The translations under genes and the position numbers were made by a program. From NCBI GenBank assembly GCA_050692195.1, contig JBOGVA010000039.1:1-34508 (forward strand): a DNA stretch of 34,508 nt, written 5' to 3'. Within the stretch, counting starts at the first letter, position 1. Each line of letters opens with the position of its first letter. Source of the DNA: JBOGVA01 sp050692195 (GTDB lineage Bacteria > Actinomycetota > UBA4738). This document shows, piece by piece, positions 1-6,768 of this stretch. The notes below the pieces were generated by a model, which worked only from the letters and a program-made list of their open reading frames with translations, searched no databases and was not told the origin of the DNA.

Positions 1-1
1 C

Positions 2-637
2 CAGATGCCCGAGGTGGACAGTGTCCGGTACGAGTCCAAGACGGAGGCCTACGAGAACTTCAAGCAGCTGTTCGCAAACCAGCAGGACCTGGTGGCGAAC
101 GTCACCGCCGACGCCCTCCCCGCGTCGTTCCGTGTGAAGCTGGAGGATCCCGAGCAGTTCGCCGTGGTGGATGCCCGCCTCGCCGGCCAGCCGGGCATCG
201 ACGTCATTCGAGACAACCGCCAGATCCTGAGGCGGCTGTTCGCCGTGACCAACGTGTTCCGTTGGGGGATGCTGGTGGTGTCGATCATCATGCTGGTGTC
301 GGCGTCGGCCCTCATCGGGAACACGGTCCGCATGGCCGTCTTCGCCCGCCGAAAGGAGATCGGCATCATGCGGCTGGTGGGCGCGACGAACTGGCATATC
401 CGCATGCCGTTCCTGATCGAGGGGGTCATCGAGGGGATGCTCGGCGCGGGGGCCGCGATCCTCGGCCTCTTCATCATGGAGGTGCTCTTCATCGATCCGC
501 TTCGGGGGAACGTTGGATTCCTCCCGCTCATCGGAACGAACGACGTGATCTTCACGGTTCCCATCCTGCTGGCGCTGGGGATCGCCGTGGCCGCCGTGGC
601 GAGCCTGTTCGCCATGCGGCGGTTCCTCGAGGTCTAG
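2..637 (+). CDS. ftsX: Cell-division protein FtsX, C-terminal part (5' end outside window)
   Basis: FtsX is the membrane subunit of the FtsEX ABC-type complex that links cytokinesis to peptidoglycan hydrolase activation. The reading frame is open at the left edge, so the first ATG at 5 is probably internal. About 211 residues are visible. The first ~75 are the end of the extracytoplasmic domain. Three hydrophobic segments follow (about residues 85-110, 133-157 and 180-205), with the FtsX/MacB-type cytoplasmic stretch RRKEIGIMRLVGA between the first two. The protein ends in MRRFLEV. The stop is directly followed by the GTG of smpB, so the two genes are probably cotranscribed; ftsEX-smpB order is common in Actinobacteria. 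The identity is secure from the permease core and the context. The length is unknown because of truncation. Confidence 0.93.
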   Translation, partial: QMPEVDSVRYESKTEAYENFKQLFANQQDLVANVTADALPASFRVKLEDPEQFAVVDARLAGQPGIDVIRDNRQILRRLFAVTNVFRWGMLVVSIIMLVSASALIGNTVRMAVFARRKEIGIMRLVGATNWHIRMPFLIEGVIEGMLGAGAAILGLFIMEVLFIDPLRGNVGFLPLIGTNDVIFTVPILLALGIAVAAVASLFAMRRFLEV

Positions 638-1165
638 GTGGCCGGCCGGCAGCCCGCCGGCGGCGAACGAAGTTCGGATCGCACGGTCGCAACCAACCGG
701 AGAGCCCGCCATGACTACGCGATCGACGAGACCTTCGAGGCGGGCATGGTCCTGACCGGCCCCGAGGTGAAGTCACTCAGGGCGGGGAGGGCCTCGCTCA
801 CCGATTCGTTCGCCAGGGTCGAGGGCTCCGCCGTGTGGGTGGAGAACATGCACATCCCGCCCTACCAGATGGCGGACAACCGGCGGTACGATCCCAAGCG
901 GCCCCGAAAGCTCCTGCTGCACGCGGAGCAGATCCGGCGCCTGGTAGGGAAGACGTCCGAGCCGGGCATGACCCTGGTCCCGCTCAAGATCTACTTCACC
1001 CGAGGGCTCGCAAAGATGCTGCTCGGCCTGGGACGGGGCAAGAGGCAATTCGAGAAACGCCAAGCCATCGTGGAGCGCGAGCACCGAAGGGAGATGGAGC
1101 GGGCCCTCGGATCGCGCCAGGCCGCTCGGTCACGCCGGGGGCGTCCGGTACCTCCTCGCGGATAG
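638..1165 (+). CDS. smpB: SsrA-binding protein SmpB
   Basis: SmpB binds tmRNA and mimics a codon-anticodon pair in the decoding centre during rescue of stalled ribosomes. The 175-residue product has the family hallmarks: VATNRRARHDY near residues 17-27, GPEVKSLRAG at 41-50, a central beta-barrel, and the basic tail YFTRGLAKMLLGLGRGK with FEKRQAIVERE, which becomes helical in the ribosome. The GTG start abuts the ftsX stop. The ~14 residues before RTVATN are longer than in many homologues, but no better start is visible. The partner RNA gene ssrA begins about 350 bases downstream on the same strand, the usual smpB-ssrA linkage. Confidence 0.97.
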   Translation: MAGRQPAGGERSSDRTVATNRRARHDYAIDETFEAGMVLTGPEVKSLRAGRASLTDSFARVEGSAVWVENMHIPPYQMADNRRYDPKRPRKLLLHAEQIRRLVGKTSEPGMTLVPLKIYFTRGLAKMLLGLGRGKRQFEKRQAIVEREHRREMERALGSRQAARSRRGRPVPPRG

Positions 1166-1485
1166 GACCTTCGACCTAGCCCGCCCTCGGCAGGTTCCTC
1201 CCGTCAAAGGCCCGCCAACGTCTCGACGAAAGAGGGATCGATTCACGGTGGCGCGGACCGATATCTCGATCGAGGTACTAGGCGATGCGTCGAATCAGGA
1301 TCGAGCAGAAGGTACGCCGGCAGCCGGAGGACCGCGCCCCCGTCCTCCCGCTGGACCCCCGAGACCCGGATGTCCTTCGGGTGAAGCGAGGGGACCGCGC
1401 CTCCCTCAGGGACAAAGACCGCACTCTCTAAGGCTGGGCTGCACCCAAGCGCCAAGTTCGGTAACTGAGGTTCTGCGCGCACCCG
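1166..1485. other. Intergenic region between smpB and ssrA, no gene recognised
   Basis: About 320 bases lie between smpB and the ssrA promoter. The short frames here, on both strands, do not resemble any family I recognise. The stretch is GC-rich, contains several short G/C runs and shows no convincing hairpin terminator. It most likely acts as a spacer and promoter-upstream region for ssrA. Confidence 0.5.
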
Positions 1486-1491
1486 TATACT
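1486..1491 (+). promoter_or_regulatory. Candidate -10 element of the ssrA promoter
   Basis: TATACT lies 22 bases before the mature tmRNA 5' end. This would give a transcript start near 1498 and a short 5' leader for RNase P to remove. I see no good -35 hexamer at 16-18 bases upstream, so the call rests on the -10 match and its placement. Confidence 0.4.
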
Positions 1492-1513
1492 TGCAAGTCT
1501 GACAACTGCATAC

Positions 1514-1861
1514 GGGGGTGAAATGGCTTCGACCTGGGTGTGAACCATCTGGGAGAAGCGGGCCGAGGTCTCCGGATGCCTCGTTAAAAGCCGGAAGCAA
1601 AACAAGTGCCAAGCCAATGGCGCTCGCTGCCTAATTAGTTAGGCGGCCGTCCGCCGCGGGACGCCTGCGCCCGCGGGCCGGGCGTCGTGAGCAGGCTCAC
1701 GGTGGCGGCTCCGCCTGGTGGCCGCCGCCGGAAACCGAAGCCGGGCTGGCCGCGAGGTCCTCCGCCGACGGGAGCCTCGTGGTGAGACTTACCCGACGGC
1801 TACGCCCGTAGAAGACCCAGACGGTCGCCTAGGGACGCGGGTTCGAGCCCCGCCACCTCCA
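1514..1861 (+). ncRNA. ssrA: Transfer-messenger RNA (tmRNA, SsrA)
   Basis: tmRNA is charged with alanine, enters stalled ribosomes with SmpB and adds a degradation tag. The 5' end GGGGGTGAAATGGCTTCGAC matches the tmRNA consensus. The 3' end carries the T-arm GGACGCGGGTTCGAGCCCC, followed by CACCTCC, which pairs with the 5' GGGGGTG, and then discriminator A. CCA is not encoded. The tag frame ends GCG CTC GCT GCC TAA (1620-1634), giving the classical ALAA terminus. If the resume codon is GCC at 1590-1592, just after TTAAAA, the tag would be AGSKTSAKPMALAA; the resume position is inferred. About 348 nt is a usual size. It sits directly downstream of smpB. Confidence 0.96.
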
Positions 1862-1865
1862 AGAA

Positions 1866-1888
1866 CGCTCAGGGCTCGCCTCTGAGCG
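1866..1888 (+). terminator. Hairpin just after ssrA, probable terminator
   Basis: CGCTCAG (1866-1872) and CTGAGCG (1882-1888) form a perfect 7-bp stem with a 9-base loop, starting five bases after the tmRNA 3' end. No run of T follows, which is common for actinobacterial terminators. It could instead mainly help 3' processing of the tmRNA precursor. Confidence 0.5.
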
Positions 1889-2129
1889 CTGTTGGAGGTG
1901 ACCGCTTCCCCTCGTAACGCTGAAGGATCTCGCGAGCCCAGGCCACGGCGTCATCTACCCGGATCCCGCTGGGCTGAGCGCGAACCCAAAGTTCCAGATT
2001 CTCAACTCGTCCTCGACCGGCATGCGGGGCAGCGCAAATGTCTACTGGAGGGCGCGAACGTGCGCCCGCACTGGCTGCACAACCGCATAGCCGGATAGTA
2101 CGAACATGTATTCGATTCGGCAGCGACAT
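1869..2129 (-). CDS. Possible small unknown protein or gene remnant
   Basis: I do not recognise a family. The C-terminal half of this 86-residue frame reads like real protein: LELWVRAQPSGIRVDDAVAWAREILQRYE contains a plausible amphipathic helix and ends at a TGA inside the ssrA terminator hairpin. The N-terminal part is arginine- and cysteine-rich and less protein-like, so the true start may be internal or the gene may be a decayed fragment. It lies in the lower-conservation patch downstream of ssrA, where integration debris is common. It could equally be a chance open frame. Confidence 0.25.
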   Translation of the reverse strand: MSLPNRIHVRTIRLCGCAASAGARSRPPVDICAAPHAGRGRVENLELWVRAQPSGIRVDDAVAWAREILQRYEGKRSPPTALRGEP

Positions 2130-2153
2130 TTCTCACACTCAGAGGTGTTTGGC

Positions 2154-2191
2154 GGAACCTGTCTGAGGGGGTTCGATTCCTCTCAGGTCCA
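2154..2191 (+). other. tRNA T-arm/acceptor-like hairpin (possible tRNA or att-site remnant)
   Basis: TTCGATT at 2172-2178 is a canonical T-loop sequence, flanked by GGGGG and CCTCT, which pair through G-C and G-U as a T-stem. It is followed by CAGGTCC and A as in a tRNA 3' acceptor, but without CCA. No matching 5' GGACCTG lies 70-90 bases upstream. The nearest partner is GGAACCTG at 2154-2161, so the visible fold is a local hairpin. A 3' tRNA fragment of this kind can be left by tRNA-targeted integration, but it may be coincidence. Confidence 0.25.
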
Positions 2192-2336
2192 CTGCGCTCC
2201 GTTGGGCTTTAAGAAGCCATCAACGCATGTCAGACCACAGAGCTCTTTCCGCTCCCTAGGAGTTAGCGAGGGAGACATCTGTGGTGCAGCTCCCGATGCG
2301 CGCAGCGCAGTGACTGGGCAGCCCCACGGCTCAGAA

Positions 2337-2361
2337 CGCCAAGGCATTGAGATGCTTGGCG
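2337..2361. other. Strong bulged hairpin
   Basis: CGCCAAG (2337-2343), one bulged G, then CAT (2345-2347) pair with ATG (2352-2354) and CTTGGCG (2355-2361), leaving the tetraloop TGAG. This ten-pair stem lies about 50 bases before the small membrane-protein gene. It could be a terminator for leftward or rightward transcription, or a 5' leader element. No T-run is present on either side. Confidence 0.4.
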
Positions 2362-2410
2362 CCCCTCGTCCCCGCCTTCGGCGATGCTGGTACGGTCGGC
2401 CTGGACGCAG

Positions 2411-2683
2411 ATGAGCGCGATCACATGGTTTGGTATTGGGGCGCTTACGTTCATGGTGGTGATGTACGGGCTCGAACGCCGAGACCGCCGATTCATTCTC
2501 GGGTTCGCTCTCGGATGCGCGCTCTCTAGCATCTACGGCTTCCTCGCTGGAGTCTGGCCCTTCGGCGTGGTTGAGGCAGTCTGGTGCCTTGTGGCGATCC
2601 GACGATTCGCTGAAGCGCGTCAGCCAAGGGCGAGCAGCTCGAGTTCGTCTACCGAGGAGCCGGGATCGGAGAAGAACCGATAG
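2411..2683 (+). CDS. Small two-helix membrane protein, function unknown
   Basis: I chose the ATG at 2411, which gives 90 residues beginning MSAITWFGIGALTF, because the upstream in-frame part is not protein-like. The product has a first hydrophobic helix (about residues 2-17), a basic turn with ERRDRRF, then a second hydrophobic region, GFALGCALSSIYGF to WPFGVVEAVWCLVAIRRF. The tail is serine-rich and charged. The WPFGVVEAVWCLVA stretch resembles a recurrent short actinobacterial membrane protein of unknown function. No good ribosome-binding site precedes the start. Its end overlaps the end of the broken minus-strand gene by 64 bases, so one of the two ends may have drifted. Confidence 0.55.
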   Translation: MSAITWFGIGALTFMVVMYGLERRDRRFILGFALGCALSSIYGFLAGVWPFGVVEAVWCLVAIRRFAEARQPRASSSSSSTEEPGSEKNR

Positions 2684-2969
2684 ATGGCATCCATCATCGC
2701 GGAGGCGTCAGGTGGAGCCTCCCACCTCAGTTTCTGACTCGCGAAGCGGAAGCCAAAGAATGCGCAGCACTGCTTCTCGGAGATGGAGACTGCTCGAAGA
2801 GACCGTCGGCGCTGGGTGGGAACGACAGAAGAACGCCCGCCTCAGTGCGTTCAGTTTCTAGCGTTGCGGCCCGCATTTGCTGGAGAAGGTCCCTTCGGTG
2901 CGAGCGCTGGCCGGCTTCGATTGTGCAGGCGATAGGCTCCCGAGCGTCGAATAGCGGTATTTCCTTCAC
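2620..2969 (-). pseudogene. Frameshifted small CCxFF-motif protein
   Basis: From the GTG at 2969 the minus strand reads MKEIPLFDAREPIACTIEAG and on to FPPSADGLFEQ. That frame then becomes nonsense. Moving into the next frame near 2790, as if one base were lost, gives SISEKQCCAFFGFRF, then QKLRWEAPPDASAMMDAIYRFF, and a stop at 2620. Joined, the two halves resemble a small family with an N-terminal CTL-like cysteine and a C-terminal KxCCAFFxF motif. I associate that family with genes near metal-responsive regulators, but the function is not established here. The reading frame is broken as given. The cause is either real decay in an accessory patch or a single-base sequence error. No metal gene is visible nearby. 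Confidence 0.6.
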
Positions 2970-2986
2970 GTCATCAGCCTAGGACC

Positions 2987-3445
2987 TTGCGGCGCATCAC
3001 GTCGCCTGCTCGACCATTTGACCGGAGGCGGTTCTTGCGGTCGCTAGTCTGGGTCGCCTCGGATATGCACGATTGGGAAGAGACGAGGAGGCAGGTCCGT
3101 ATCGCTCTCGAGAAAGGACCATCGAAAGGCCACCGTGTGCCTCTGCTCCTGAGCATGGCGTCTGCCCTGATCGGCGTTCCGGGGGAGGTCTCATGGGCAG
3201 AAGAACTCGCACGCGAAGCTCTGAAGCTCGCGCCGGACTTGGCACCGACCCATGAGCTCCTCGGCGTCCTGTTGGAGGCTCGTGGCGACCCGGCCGCAAA
3301 GTGGCACCTTGAGCGGGGGATGAGCCTCGATAAGAGCCCTGACCCCGCCGCGTTCGTCGAGTGGATCCGAGGGCGCCTGCGCAAGAGCGTAGAGCCCATC
3401 TCGCATGGGGAAACCGAAACTCCTTCTCGAGGCGTCGGCCCTTAG
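2987..3445 (+). CDS. TPR-like helical repeat protein, function unknown
   Basis: The product of up to 152 residues contains at least one TPR-like unit: WAEELAREALKLAP, then LAPTHELLGVLLEARGDPAAKWHLERGMSL, with the alternating small and aromatic positions of that fold. It probably serves as a protein-interaction surface. The TTG start at 2987 is weak. The ATG at 3065 (MHDWEETRRQVR) starts more naturally at a helix, and the arginine-rich sequence before it may not be translated. No ribosome-binding site stands out at either start. It may be a fragment of a longer TPR protein. It lies alone in the accessory patch, with no partner that suggests its role. Confidence 0.5.
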   Translation: MRRITSPARPFDRRRFLRSLVWVASDMHDWEETRRQVRIALEKGPSKGHRVPLLLSMASALIGVPGEVSWAEELAREALKLAPDLAPTHELLGVLLEARGDPAAKWHLERGMSLDKSPDPAAFVEWIRGRLRKSVEPISHGETETPSRGVGP

Positions 3446-3588
3446 TTCTGAAGCGGACCTCGACTCAGTCGCGCTGTGGGCTGGCCGGCGGCCCTCCGCG
3501 CGTCGCAGAGCCCGTTACTAGTCTTGTTAGTGATGATGGGTGAGGCTAGCGTGCCTCCATGGAGCGTCCTAACTGAGAAGGAGGAGCT

Positions 3589-4146
3589 ATGCGGATCGAG
3601 GTCGAGTTCGGACCCGAGGATCAAGAGAAACTGCGCCAAGCCCTTGGCGAAGACGTTGACATCAACCGGATCGCGCAAATCGTGGGAATGAGAGGAGGTC
3701 CCATGGCACCCAACCAGCCTGAGGGAATGCCGGCGATCATTCCGATGATCGCCTATGAGGACGCGGCTGCCGCGCTGGACTGGCTCTCCGAGGCCTTCGG
3801 CTTCCGGGAGCGGACCGGATCGCGAATGACGGAGCCGGACGGGAGGATCACCCACGCCGAGATGGAGCTCGGCGACGGGGTCATCATGCTGGCCAGTCCC
3901 ACGCCTGACTACCACAGCCCGAGGCATCATGCGGAGGTCTGCGAGTTCGCCCGCAAGTGATCGGCGGTGCCCTACGTCATCGACGGCTTGCACGTCTCCG
4001 TGGACGACGTGGACAAGCACTTCCGGCGGGCCAGGGAAGCCGGGGCCACGATCCTGTCAGAGCCGGAGGACCAGTCGTACGGAGAGCGTGTCTACCGGGT
4101 CGCCGACCTGGAGGGGCATCGCTGGATGTTCGCGCAGTCCATCTGA
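3589..4146 (+). pseudogene. VOC/glyoxalase-fold protein interrupted by in-frame TGA
   Basis: The gene reads as a PhnB-like vicinal-oxygen-chelate protein: IPMIAYEDAAAALDWLSEAFGF, then LGDGVIMLASP, a TGA at 3958-3960, and in the same frame SAVPYVIDGLHVSVDDVD, EAGATILSEPED, GERVYRVADLEGHRWMF and a final TGA at 4144-4146. The two halves form one normal ~150-residue domain. Homologues I recall have tryptophan at the interrupted position, so TGG to TGA is the simplest change. The upstream fragment 3589-3960 may still be translated. Two starts have good ribosome-binding sites: ATG 3589 (AAGGAGGAG) and ATG 3703 (GAGAGGAGG). The second fits the usual VOC N-terminus, and the first adds ~38 residues with no recognised domain. 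Confidence 0.75.
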
Positions 4147-4216
4147 CGGGCGCTTCCTCCTCGGGCCGGGCTCGCGGTAAGGTTCGGCGGTGTTGCGATC
4201 AAGGGGGTGAGGCTCT

Positions 4217-4894
4217 ATGTCGGATTCGCTTGGACCGAGGATCAAGGTCATCGAGGACGGCCCCTATCGCGTGACCGGCCCCGTTCGCCTGATGCGGATG
4301 CGCCCGATCAAGGACGAGGAGGGCGACAAGGTCGAGTGGGAGCAGGTATCCGACATCAGCCACGAGGAGACCTTCGAGCTGTGCCGGTGCGGGCAGTCGA
4401 ACACTATGCCGTTCTGCGACCGAACAGAGGAGAAGATCGCATTCGATGGGGCCGAGACCGCCGACCGCGCTCCCACCGCCGAGCGCCGAGAGCAGTATGG
4501 GACGGGCCCCGTGGTCGTCGTCACCGATGACGTATCCCTGTGCTCGAGCGCGGCCTTCTGCCACCGCGGGGACACGGACGTCTGGAACCTGGCGGAGCAG
4601 ACCGCCGACCCGGAGCGGCGTGCGCTGCTGACCGAGATGGTCTTCCGGTGCCCGTCCGGTCGGCTGGTGCTGCACCGCCTGCCGGAGGGCGATCCGTTGG
4701 AACCCGACCTTGCACCGGAGATCGGCGTCCTGGACAACGGGCCGTTCTGGGTTCGGGGCGGGATTCCGGTCGAGGCAGCGGACGGCTTCGAGTACGAGGT
4801 TCGGAATCGCGCCACGCTCTGCCGGTGCGGGTACTCGAGCAACAAGCCATTCTGCGACAGCTCGCACATTCAAGCCCGGTTCAGGGATCCCTGA
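4217..4894 (+). CDS. Tandem CDGSH-type iron-sulfur protein
   Basis: CDGSH domains bind a redox-active 2Fe-2S cluster through three cysteines and one histidine. This 225-residue protein has an N-terminal site CRCGQSNTMPFCDRTE (Cys56, Cys58, Cys67). It also has a middle cysteine/histidine segment, LCSSAAFCHRG, typical of the iron-binding linker in tandem CDGSH proteins, and a C-terminal site CRCGYSSNKPFCDSSH (Cys202, Cys204, Cys213, His217). At the first site the expected histidine is Glu71, so cluster binding there may be altered. An ABC transporter gene starts 16 bases later and could be cotranscribed. The substrate or redox partner is unknown. Confidence 0.88.
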   Translation: MSDSLGPRIKVIEDGPYRVTGPVRLMRMRPIKDEEGDKVEWEQVSDISHEETFELCRCGQSNTMPFCDRTEEKIAFDGAETADRAPTAERREQYGTGPVVVVTDDVSLCSSAAFCHRGDTDVWNLAEQTADPERRALLTEMVFRCPSGRLVLHRLPEGDPLEPDLAPEIGVLDNGPFWVRGGIPVEAADGFEYEVRNRATLCRCGYSSNKPFCDSSHIQARFRDP

Positions 4895-4909
4895 GGGCTC
4901 TCTTCGCCG

Positions 4910-5899
4910 ATGCAGGATCATGGTTCGGTCGTCCACGTCGCCGACCTCCGAAAGACGTACGTCGTCCCGGAGCGCGAGGCCGGCCTCCGTGCCGCTCTGC
5001 GCAGCCTGGTTCGCCGGAGACGGCGGGAGGTCAGAGCCGTCGACGGGATAACCTTCGACATCGCCCAGGGCGAGGTCGTCGGGTTCCTCGGTCCAAACGG
5101 GGCTGGGAAGACCACAACCTTGAAGATGCTCTCCGGCTTGCTCTTCCCGACCTCCGGGGAGGTCGCCGTCCTGGGACACACCCCATCGCGCCGGGAGAAG
5201 GCCTTCCTCCGCCAGATCACCTTGGTCATGGGGAACCGCAACCAGCTCGAGTGGGACCTGCCCGCCCTTGATTCCTTCGAGCTCAACCGGGCGATCTACC
5301 GGATCCCGCCGGACAGCTTCCGGCAGATCCTGGACGAGGTGGTCGAACTCCTCGACCTGGGTGGCCTGTTGCGAAAACCGATCCGCAACCTCTCGCTCGG
5401 GGAGCGGATGAAGATGGAGATCGCCGGGTCTCTCCTCCACCGACCGCAGGTGTTGTTCCTGGACGAGCCGACGATCGGCCTCGACGTGACGATGCAGAAG
5501 CGGATCAGGTCGTTCGTGGCCGAGTACAACCGCCGGCACGGGGCGACCGTGCTTCTCTCCAGCCACTACATGGCCGACGTCCAAGCCCTTTGCCGCCGCG
5601 TCATCGTCATCCACCACGGCCGGATCCTCTTCGACGGCGATCTCGCAGCGCTCTCCAACCGGTTCGCGGCGTACAAGACCATCGGGGTGGTCCTCCAGGG
5701 CGGGTCCGCCGACCTCTCCGCATATGGGGACGTGATCCACCGAGACGGGGACCGGATCACCTTGCGGGTCCCGAAGGCGGAGACGTCGAGGGTGACCGCC
5801 CGGCTCCTGACGGAACACCAGGTCATGGACCTCACCGTCGAGGAACCGCCCATCGAAGACGTGATCGAGCTGGTCTTCGCACAGGAAGATCTGGGGTGA
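4910..5899 (+). CDS. ABC-2 type transporter ATP-binding protein
   Basis: This 329-residue ATPase powers the export system formed with the two following membrane proteins. It carries Walker A GPNGAGKTT (61-69), signature LSLGERM (161-167), Walker B VLFLDEP (181-187) and switch histidine His219 in LLSSHYMAD. The ~40-residue insert with basic RSLVRRRRREVRAVDGI before Walker A, and the C-terminal ~100 residues, resemble the ATPases that pair with DUF990-type permeases. Its TGA overlaps the GTG of the first permease (5896), so translation is probably coupled. The transported substrate cannot be read from the sequence. Confidence 0.93.
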   Translation: MQDHGSVVHVADLRKTYVVPEREAGLRAALRSLVRRRRREVRAVDGITFDIAQGEVVGFLGPNGAGKTTTLKMLSGLLFPTSGEVAVLGHTPSRREKAFLRQITLVMGNRNQLEWDLPALDSFELNRAIYRIPPDSFRQILDEVVELLDLGGLLRKPIRNLSLGERMKMEIAGSLLHRPQVLFLDEPTIGLDVTMQKRIRSFVAEYNRRHGATVLLSSHYMADVQALCRRVIVIHHGRILFDGDLAALSNRFAAYKTIGVVLQGGSADLSAYGDVIHRDGDRITLRVPKAETSRVTARLLTEHQVMDLTVEEPPIEDVIELVFAQEDLG

Positions 5900-6768
5900 T
5901 CGGCCCCGGGGTCGGCGCCCGACAGCGATCGACACCCCCGGCTCCGCTGCCCGAGGCCGGTCGGCTCCGGTCGATGCTCGACGTGTACCTCACTTTGATG
6001 AAGACGTCGATCATCCGGGGCTTCCAGTACCGGCTCGGCAACTACTTCTACCTGATCGGAATGCTCATCGAGCCGGTTGTCTATCTCGTGGTCTGGTCGA
6101 CGATCGCCCGCGAGCAGGGCGGATCGGTCGAAGGATTCACGCCCGGTGACTTCGCCGCCTACTACATCGTATGGACGTTGGTCCGTCAGATGAACATCGT
6201 GTTCACGCCCTACGGCTGGGAGTGGCGGATCAAGGAGGGGCAGCTCGCCGGACAGCTGCTCCGGCCGCTGCACCCGGTGCACTACGACCTGGCCGACATC
6301 GCCGGCTGGAAGTTCGTGGTCATTGTGCTCTGGTTCCCGGTCACGGTCGTTCTGACCCTGCTGTTCCGGCCGGCGCTCAGCCCGACCGCACTCGAGATCG
6401 GGGTGTTCGCCGTGGCGATCTGGGGGGCCTATCTGCTGCGGTCGATGAATCAAACGGCGCTGGGATTGATCACGTTCTGGACGACCAGGGCGAGCGCGAT
6501 GTTCGAGACCTACTTCGTTGCCGAGCTCCTGCTGTCGGGCCGTCTCGTTCCCCTTCAGCTCATGCCACAGTGGGTCCAGAGCCTTGCTGGCGTGCTCCCG
6601 TTCAAGTGGACGTTCGGATACCCCATCGAGGCGCTGACGGGCGACCTGTCGACGGCCCAGCTGGTCGGCGGCCTCGGCATGCAGGCGCTGTGGACCCTGG
6701 CCGGCTGGTCGCTGGTCACGGTGATGTGGCGGCGGGCCGTGCGCAGGTTCACGTCGGTGGGGAACTGA
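5896..6768 (+). CDS. ABC-2 family permease (DUF990-like), first subunit
   Basis: The 290-residue integral membrane subunit has about six hydrophobic segments and the family-typical start LTLMKTSIIRGFQYRLGNYF. I chose GTG 5896 because AGGAAG at 5884-5889 is well placed and the codon overlaps the ATPase stop. ATG 5974 (MLDVYLTLMK) is the conserved-domain start and is a real alternative. It forms a heteromeric membrane channel with the next gene, energised by the ATPase encoded at 4910. DUF990 permease pairs are widespread in Actinobacteria and Firmicutes, mostly of unknown substrate. Confidence 0.88.
   Translation: MIGPGVGARQRSTPPAPLPEAGRLRSMLDVYLTLMKTSIIRGFQYRLGNYFYLIGMLIEPVVYLVVWSTIAREQGGSVEGFTPGDFAAYYIVWTLVRQMNIVFTPYGWEWRIKEGQLAGQLLRPLHPVHYDLADIAGWKFVVIVLWFPVTVVLTLLFRPALSPTALEIGVFAVAIWGAYLLRSMNQTALGLITFWTTRASAMFETYFVAELLLSGRLVPLQLMPQWVQSLAGVLPFKWTFGYPIEALTGDLSTAQLVGGLGMQALWTLAGWSLVTVMWRRAVRRFTSVGN

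Larger units (their letters stand above)
1889..2410. other. Mostly non-coding accessory stretch downstream of ssrA
   Basis: More than 500 bases contain no confidently recognised gene. The only items of note are the doubtful minus-strand frame at 1869-2129, a tRNA T-arm-like hairpin at 2154-2191 and a strong hairpin at 2337-2361. No integrase or transposase is present. Confidence 0.5.

Noticed and set aside
2105..2192. A complete tRNA gene ending at the T-arm-like hairpin
   Set aside because: No 5' acceptor strand complementary to CAGGTCC and no D-arm or anticodon arm can be drawn at the right distance.
3946..3990. Selenocysteine at the TGA in the VOC gene
   Set aside because: The position is normally tryptophan, no Cys/Sec equivalent is known to me at this column, and no convincing stem-loop directly follows the TGA. 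Nonsense mutation or error is simpler.
4199..5935. 578-residue minus-strand open frame across the CDGSH and ABC ATPase genes
   Set aside because: It is antisense to genes with full catalytic motifs, is rich in Arg, Pro, Gly, Val and Asp as expected of a high-GC mirror frame, and matches no family I recognise.
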